A stretch of DNA of 64,000 bases, taken from an uncultured Tenacibaculum sp. (GTDB lineage Bacteria; Bacteroidota; Bacteroidia; Flavobacteriales; Flavobacteriaceae). The stretch covers positions 1-64,000 of the forward strand of contig NZ_CANMAX010000006.1 in the NCBI RefSeq assembly GCF_947495995.1, given 5' to 3'. The notes below the pieces were generated by a model that worked only from the letters and a program-made list of their open reading frames with translations, was not told the DNA's origin and searched no databases. Below, piece by piece: positions 57,952 through 64,000 of this stretch. The position numbers and the translations under genes were made by a program. The stretch's first letter is position 1. Each line of letters starts with the position of its first letter.

Positions 57952-58320
57952 ATGAATCGTCTTCAAAAATCTCTTTTAACAAATGCAGTTTTTTCTGGTA
58001 CATCTGGAATTATTCTAATCTTATGCTATACAACTATAGCTGCTTTATTTCAGATTGAAAACAACACTCCTTTTTGGAGTATCGGAATCGCTTTACTTTA
58101 TTTTATGAGTACAATTATTTATGAAATAAAAAAGCAGAGAAAAATCGCTGTGCTATGGATTATTCTTCAGGATTTTCTATGGGTGATAGGTAGTTCTATA
58201 CTTTTAATTTTTAATCCGTTTCAAATTTCAAATGCAGGACTTACTATTATTGGAGTTATAGCCTTAATTGTTCTTTTCATGGGAATAAATCAATTAATTG
58301 CACTAAAAAAAATTTGCTAA
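57952..58320 (+). CDS. Four-helix membrane protein
   Basis: From the ATG at 57952 the product is a 122-residue protein with four membrane helices (MNRLQKSLLTNAVFSGTSG start). A TTG eight codons upstream would run through the inverted repeat and is unlikely. It is probably controlled by the Crp/Fnr regulator encoded just upstream. Function unknown. Confidence 0.75.
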   Translation: MNRLQKSLLTNAVFSGTSGIILILCYTTIAALFQIENNTPFWSIGIALLYFMSTIIYEIKKQRKIAVLWIILQDFLWVIGSSILLIFNPFQISNAGLTIIGVIALIVLFMGINQLIALKKIC

Positions 58321-58378
58321 TTTTTTTATAAAACGCAACCTTTTGAATTTTTAAATATCTATAGAGTATAAACTTTAT

Positions 58379-58840
58379 ATGAATATGAAAAAACAAATTA
58401 GAACTATCGTATCGATTACTTTTTTAACTCTTTTTATTGGTCTTACAAGTTGCTCAAAAGATGAAGACAACAACATTCAACCAAATGAAATAGAAGGAAA
58501 CTGGAAGGTTGCATATTATCTCCAAGACGGAAATAAAATTACAAAAGCTGAAAAACCTACGTGGCCCGATTTTAATAATGGAGAAATTACTCTTAATTTA
58601 AGTGAAGAGAATGACCAAGGTGAAAGATTTGCTTCTGGACGCACTGTTAGCAACCTATTCAATGGTGAGTATGAATTAAATGAAAATAGAAGTATATCAT
58701 TTTCAGTAATTACAACTTTAATTAACGAACCAGAATGGACTAAATTATTCAGACTACATAAAGTAAATCGCTATAACATTGTAGATGGAAATCTAGTTTT
58801 ATATTACGACGATGTATTAATAGTACTAGAAAGAAATTAA
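58379..58840 (+). CDS. Lipocalin-like lipoprotein
   Basis: A 153-residue protein with a lipobox LTSC (C25 from the first ATG; a second ATG two codons later fits equally) and a mature part starting IEGNWKVAYYLQDG, typical of the small lipocalin-like lipoproteins of Bacteroidota. It ends in a short beta hairpin (NLVLYYDDVLIVLERN). Ligand unknown. Confidence 0.75.
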   Translation: MNMKKQIRTIVSITFLTLFIGLTSCSKDEDNNIQPNEIEGNWKVAYYLQDGNKITKAEKPTWPDFNNGEITLNLSEENDQGERFASGRTVSNLFNGEYELNENRSISFSVITTLINEPEWTKLFRLHKVNRYNIVDGNLVLYYDDVLIVLERN

Positions 58841-58850
58841 CAGCAAACAA

Positions 58851-58878
58851 AAAATCCTAAGCTAAGGCTTAGGATTTT
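58851..58878. terminator. Bidirectional terminator
   Basis: Hairpin AAATCCTAAGC/GCTTAGGATTT with loop TAAG between convergent genes. Confidence 0.9.
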
Positions 58879-59135
58879 TATTTGTCTATTGAACCAAGAA
58901 CTCTTTGCATAAAGTTATTTAAAGCTTCTTTTTTTGGAGTTCCTTCTTTTATCATCTTATCAACTTCAATTGCTCCGTACATATTAGAGATTAACTCTCC
59001 AATAACATCTAATTCTTCATCTTTTAATGATGGAACTTCAGTTAAAGCTTCTAAAGTTTCAATTGTTTCAATAACATAATCCTGATCATTTTCTTCGATA
59101 AACGAAGTCAAATGTTTAATTACTGGTAACTTCAT
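58878..59135 (-). CDS. DUF6952-like small protein
   Basis: An 85-residue acidic helical protein (MKLPVIKHLTSFIEENDQDY). It follows the thioredoxin gene by 2 bp. I recall similar genes (named DUF6952) downstream of the peroxiredoxin-thioredoxin pair in Flavobacteriia. Probably involved in the same oxidative-stress response; mechanism unknown. Confidence 0.65.
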   Translation of the reverse strand: MKLPVIKHLTSFIEENDQDYVIETIETLEALTEVPSLKDEELDVIGELISNMYGAIEVDKMIKEGTPKKEALNNFMQRVLGSIDK

Positions 59136-59137
59136 AA

Positions 59138-59446
59138 TTATACTACTTCTTCTACTAATTCTTTCAACACCTCAAACTTATTTGTTTGAACTTGATTTAC
59201 GAATTTACCGTCAACAAAAGTTGCAAATGTAGGTAAGTTATCAACTGTAGCTAATTGTCTACTTTCAGGAAATTTCTCAGCATCAGCAATTACAAAAGAA
59301 ACATTTTCATTCTCATTTGCTAATTTTTTGAACTTTGGTTTCATAATTCTACAGTTACCACACCAAGTTGCAGAGTATTGTACTACTACAGTTTTATTTT
59401 CTGAAACTATATTCGTTAAATTATCGCTATTTAATTCTTGTATCAT
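59138..59446 (-). CDS. Thioredoxin-family protein
   Basis: A 102-residue cytosolic thioredoxin fold with active site WCGNC (C29, C32), unusual compared with WCGPC, and the cis-Pro region VDNLPTFATF. It is placed to recycle the peroxiredoxin encoded upstream. A terminator-like hairpin lies between the two. Confidence 0.88.
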   Translation of the reverse strand: MIQELNSDNLTNIVSENKTVVVQYSATWCGNCRIMKPKFKKLANENENVSFVIADAEKFPESRQLATVDNLPTFATFVDGKFVNQVQTNKFEVLKELVEEVV

Positions 59447-59459
59447 TTTTGTATTCTTT

Positions 59460-59492
59460 AAAAAAAGAGAGTTCAGGAAACCTGAAACTCTC
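59460..59492 (-). terminator. Terminator or attenuator between peroxiredoxin and thioredoxin genes
   Basis: A hairpin (GAGAGTTTCAGG with CCTGAACTCTC, one bulge) followed by seven T on the minus strand. Thioredoxin would be read only by read-through or a weak internal promoter. Confidence 0.8.
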
Positions 59493-59514
59493 CTTTGATA
59501 TATTATTATAAATA

Positions 59515-60156
59515 TTAGTTTACAGCTAAGTATTCAGCAGTAGCTTTAGCATTTGGTTGCATAGCTGCTTTTCCTTCTTCCCAGTTAGCTGGACAAACCT
59601 CACCTTTTTCTTGTACGTGAGTATAAGCATCGATTAAACGTAAATATTCATTTACATTTCTACCGATTGGCATGTGGTTTACACCTTCGTGTACAACAGT
59701 TCCTTCTTCATCGATAATGTATGTAGCTCTGTAAGTTACGTTATCTCCTTCTACTTGTACAGTTCCTGTAGCCTCGTCATATACTTCGTTAGTAATATCT
59801 AAAATTCCTAATATAGAAGATAAGTTACGGTTGCTATCTGCTAATAATGGGTAAGTAACACCTTCAATTCCTCCGTTATCTTTAGATTGGTTTAACCAAG
59901 CGAAGTGTACTTCAGGAGTATCACAAGAAGCTCCAATTACGATAGTATTTCTTTTCTCAAACTCTGGTAAAGCAGCTTGGAAAGCGTGTAATTCAGTAGG
60001 ACATACAAAAGTAAAGTCTTTTGGGTACCAAAATAATACTACTTTCTTCTTGTTGTTTACTGCTTCTTCTAAAACGTTTAATTTGAACGTGTCTCCCATT
60101 TCGTTCATTGCATCTACGTTTAAGTTTGGGAACTTTTTTCCAACTAATGTTGCCAT
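59515..60156 (-). CDS. 2-Cys peroxiredoxin (AhpC type)
   Basis: A 213-residue enzyme with peroxidatic C52 (DFTFVCPTE) and resolving C188 (GEVCPANW). It reduces hydrogen and organic peroxides. It has an excellent promoter and is divergent from the catalase-peroxidase gene, giving a peroxide-defence cluster. Confidence 0.95.
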   Translation of the reverse strand: MATLVGKKFPNLNVDAMNEMGDTFKLNVLEEAVNNKKKVVLFWYPKDFTFVCPTELHAFQAALPEFEKRNTIVIGASCDTPEVHFAWLNQSKDNGGIEGVTYPLLADSNRNLSSILGILDITNEVYDEATGTVQVEGDNVTYRATYIIDEEGTVVHEGVNHMPIGRNVNEYLRLIDAYTHVQEKGEVCPANWEEGKAAMQPNAKATAEYLAVN

Positions 60157-60209
60157 TCTATTATTTTTAAAATTGAATTATTATTTACATTGTTTTTCAA
60201 AAACAGGTG

Positions 60210-60240
60210 CAAAATTACATTCTTATTAGCCCGAAACAAA
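60210..60240 (-). promoter_or_regulatory. Promoter of the peroxiredoxin gene
   Basis: On the minus strand TTTG (60240-60237), exactly 19 bp, and TAATTTTG (60217-60210): a full Bacteroidota consensus. The leader is about 50 nt. Confidence 0.8.
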
Positions 60241-60354
60241 TCAAATTCTAAATGAAAATCTTATTCAATCATAAGAAAATTCAATACTAACCAAATCGCT
60301 TTTATCGTATATTTATAAAACACTATAAAACAAACAAATAAACAACTTAATAGC

Positions 60355-60416
60355 TAAAATTTATTTTAATATAAAATTTATAGATAAAAATAATACTTGC
60401 TTTTGTTGTAGTTTTG
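60355..60416 (+). promoter_or_regulatory. katG promoter region
   Basis: TAGTTTTG at 60409-60416 matches the -7 box. Upstream, TAAATTTAT-type direct repeats (TAAAATTTAT at 60355-60364 and 60372-60381, 17 bp apart) may bind an activator. An inverted repeat TCTTAT-N6-ATAAGA (60259-60276) lies between the divergent promoters. The 292-bp gap holds nothing else I can name. Confidence 0.45.
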
Positions 60417-60433
60417 AACTCGAACTAACTTAA

Positions 60434-62650
<2,217 letters not shown>

Positions 62651-62672
62651 TCATTTTCAATATTTATTACCC

Positions 62673-62705
62673 AAAAAAGACCAGAATTAGTTCTGGTCTT
62701 TTTTT
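62673..62705 (+). terminator. Terminator after katG
   Basis: Perfect hairpin (62673-62686 with 62691-62704, loop TTAG) with a T run. Confidence 0.9.
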
Positions 62706-62734
62706 ATGTCTAATTTTTTTAACACTCGATATTA

Positions 62735-62765
62735 TTTAGAATAGTTTGAAATTACTTTATATTTG
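62735..62765 (+). promoter_or_regulatory. Promoter of the His-rich peptide/ABC operon
   Basis: TTTA at 62735-62738, 19 bp, TATATTTG at 62758-62765. The first gene starts 28 bases later. Confidence 0.7.
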
Positions 62766-62792
62766 CAACTTTGATGCAATAAACCCTTAAAA

Positions 62793-63140
62793 TTGAAAAA
62801 ACTCCAAAGCATAACAGGTTTCTTTCTGTCTTGTGTTATCTTATTAACACACTTTGTTGTTTTATTTCATACACTTCAGCACCAAAATCATCATGAAATC
62901 CATCAGCATTCAGATGATATATCGCATACTGACCAATTACTACAAAACTCTGAGATTGATGAAGATTGTAATATTTGCAAAATTTATGTAGATGTAGATT
63001 TCAAAGAAGATCAAATTTTAAATTCAGAATTTTCTCATACTGAATTTTTCAGCAATAAAGTTTCACAAAGAAAAAATTCTTTTACTTCTCTTGTACTTTA
63101 TTCCAAGCAATCGAGATCACCACCTTTACATACAATTTAG
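62793..63140 (+). CDS. His-rich membrane or secreted peptide
   Basis: A 115-residue protein starting with TTG (MKKLQSITGFFLSC), one hydrophobic segment (about 7-29), then a His-rich stretch (HQNHHEIHQHSDD), a CNIC motif and a basic C-terminus. The metal-binding look and position before an ABC exporter suggest copper, zinc or iron handling. No close family recognised. Confidence 0.65.
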   Translation: MKKLQSITGFFLSCVILLTHFVVLFHTLQHQNHHEIHQHSDDISHTDQLLQNSEIDEDCNICKIYVDVDFKEDQILNSEFSHTEFFSNKVSQRKNSFTSLVLYSKQSRSPPLHTI

Positions 63141-63274
63141 TACTATAACTAATACATAAAGCAACTGCTTTTTATTAGTTAACATGTACTTCTTTTTCAA
63201 GCTAGCAAAATAATTGCTACATATCAAAATCTTACTCTGTAAGAATATATCTATTATTTTTTAATACCATCGTT

Positions 63275-63967
63275 ATGTTAGAAGCAAAAAAGCTTAACAT
63301 GCGCTACAACGATAAAATAGCGCTCAAAGATTTAAGTTTTTCAGTAGCTCCGGGAGAAATCTTTTGTCTATTAGGACAAAACGGAGCTGGTAAAACTACT
63401 ACAATCAATATTTTTCTTGGTTTATTAGAACCAACATCTGGAGAAGCTTTAATAAATAATTCTTCTATTACTAGTGATTCGTCTATTAGAAGTTCTATTG
63501 CATACATTCCTGAAATTGTTCAATTATACGGCAATTTATCAGGATTGGAAAACTTAGATTTTTTTAGTCGTTTAGCTGGTTTTAATTACAATGAAGAAGA
63601 ACTTTCTCAATATTTAATAAAAGCCAATTTACAACCAGAAGCTTTTAAACAAAAATTAAGTACTTACTCTAAAGGTATGCGACAAAAAGTAGGTATTGCA
63701 ATTGCATTAGCAAAAAACGCTACTTACATTTTAATGGATGAACCTACATCTGGTTTAGATCCAAAAGCTTCTGTTGAGTTTGCTAATACTTGTAAAGAGT
63801 TATCGGCTAACGGAGTTGGGGTTCTTATGGCTACACACGACATTTTTAATGCAGTAAACATTTGTGCTCGAATTGGAATAATGAAAGAGGGAACATTAGT
63901 TCATATCGCTGAAACAGAAAATATTTCTGCACAAGAATTACAAGAATTATACATCAAAACAATTTAA
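63275..63967 (+). CDS. ABC transporter ATP-binding protein
   Basis: A 230-residue ATPase with Walker A GQNGAGKTT (about residues 35-43), signature YSKGMRQKVGIA, Walker B YILMDEPTSGLD and the switch His in ATHD. It resembles NosF/CcmA-type exporters. A permease gene probably starts at 63987. The His-rich peptide upstream suggests a metal-related operon. Confidence 0.9.
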   Translation: MLEAKKLNMRYNDKIALKDLSFSVAPGEIFCLLGQNGAGKTTTINIFLGLLEPTSGEALINNSSITSDSSIRSSIAYIPEIVQLYGNLSGLENLDFFSRLAGFNYNEEELSQYLIKANLQPEAFKQKLSTYSKGMRQKVGIAIALAKNATYILMDEPTSGLDPKASVEFANTCKELSANGVGVLMATHDIFNAVNICARIGIMKEGTLVHIAETENISAQELQELYIKTI

Positions 63968-63986
63968 CCAATATAAATACTAAATA

Positions 63987-64000
63987 ATGAACTTTAGAAA
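63987..64000 (+). CDS. Start of the next gene, cut by the window
   Basis: ATG at 63987 followed by four codons (MNFR and onward), 19 bp after the ATPase stop. Its place makes an ABC permease likely, but nothing in the sequence shows it. Confidence 0.4.

Overview
This window looks like chromosomal DNA of a Bacteroidota bacterium, most likely a marine Flavobacteriaceae member of the Tenacibaculum type (genus inferred). The support is strong A+T richness, promoters of the TTTG/TTTA-N19-TAnnTTTG kind, almost no Shine-Dalgarno sequences except a very strong one before rpsU, a giant T9SS-type surface protein beside a PorE-like OmpA protein, and Bacteroidota families such as DUF3467, DUF2851 and the fused E1 dehydrogenase.

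Layout. 1-6.4 kb (minus): the N-terminal 1295 codons of a giant modular surface protein and, upstream of it, a TPR/beta-propeller/OmpA protein. 6.8-23.7 kb (minus): the informational core. Read in the direction of transcription it runs rpsU, a XerC-like recombinase, hpf, tRNA-Thr, tRNA-Tyr, tRNA-Gly, tRNA-Thr, tuf, tRNA-Trp, secE, nusG, rplK, rplA, rplJ, rplL, rpoB, rpoC and a DUF3467 gene, matching the classical tufB/secE-nusG/rpl-rpoBC order. A surface alpha-amylase lipoprotein with two LacI-like operators lies just beyond. 23.7-28.8 kb (minus): acyl-CoA dehydrogenase with a duplicated 3' relic, HhH protein, AGCS symporter, K+ channel and a PspC-like protein. 28.8-31.7 kb: uvrA.

31.9-41.8 kb is the accessory and most interesting part. 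Five tandem small genes encode peptides with almost the same double-glycine leader and unrelated Cys-rich cores (4 or 6 Cys). They are followed by an ECF sigma/anti-sigma pair transcribed away from two tandem modules, each made of a small secreted protein and a TPR-CHAT caspase-like protease. The two modules share their 5' leader, including GGGTAACA, and a nearly identical CHAT half, but have divergent sensor-like TPR halves. Each carries a strong hairpin between its two genes. Downstream lie two copies of a ~260-nt unit that begins with GGGTAACA and ends in a terminator, separated by the decayed 3' end of what looks like a third CHAT gene. One reading is an envelope signalling or peptide-response island: secreted proteins and periplasmic CHAT proteases act around a membrane anti-sigma factor. 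That role is inference.

41.9-64 kb is mostly household and stress genes: LOG-family hydrolase, an M1-fold protein without zinc ligands, fused 2-oxoacid dehydrogenase E1, polyphosphate kinase, redox enzymes, a sodium symporter, a Crp/Fnr regulator with a perfect inverted repeat just downstream, divergent peroxiredoxin/thioredoxin and catalase-peroxidase genes, and the start of an ABC exporter operon preceded by a His-rich membrane peptide.
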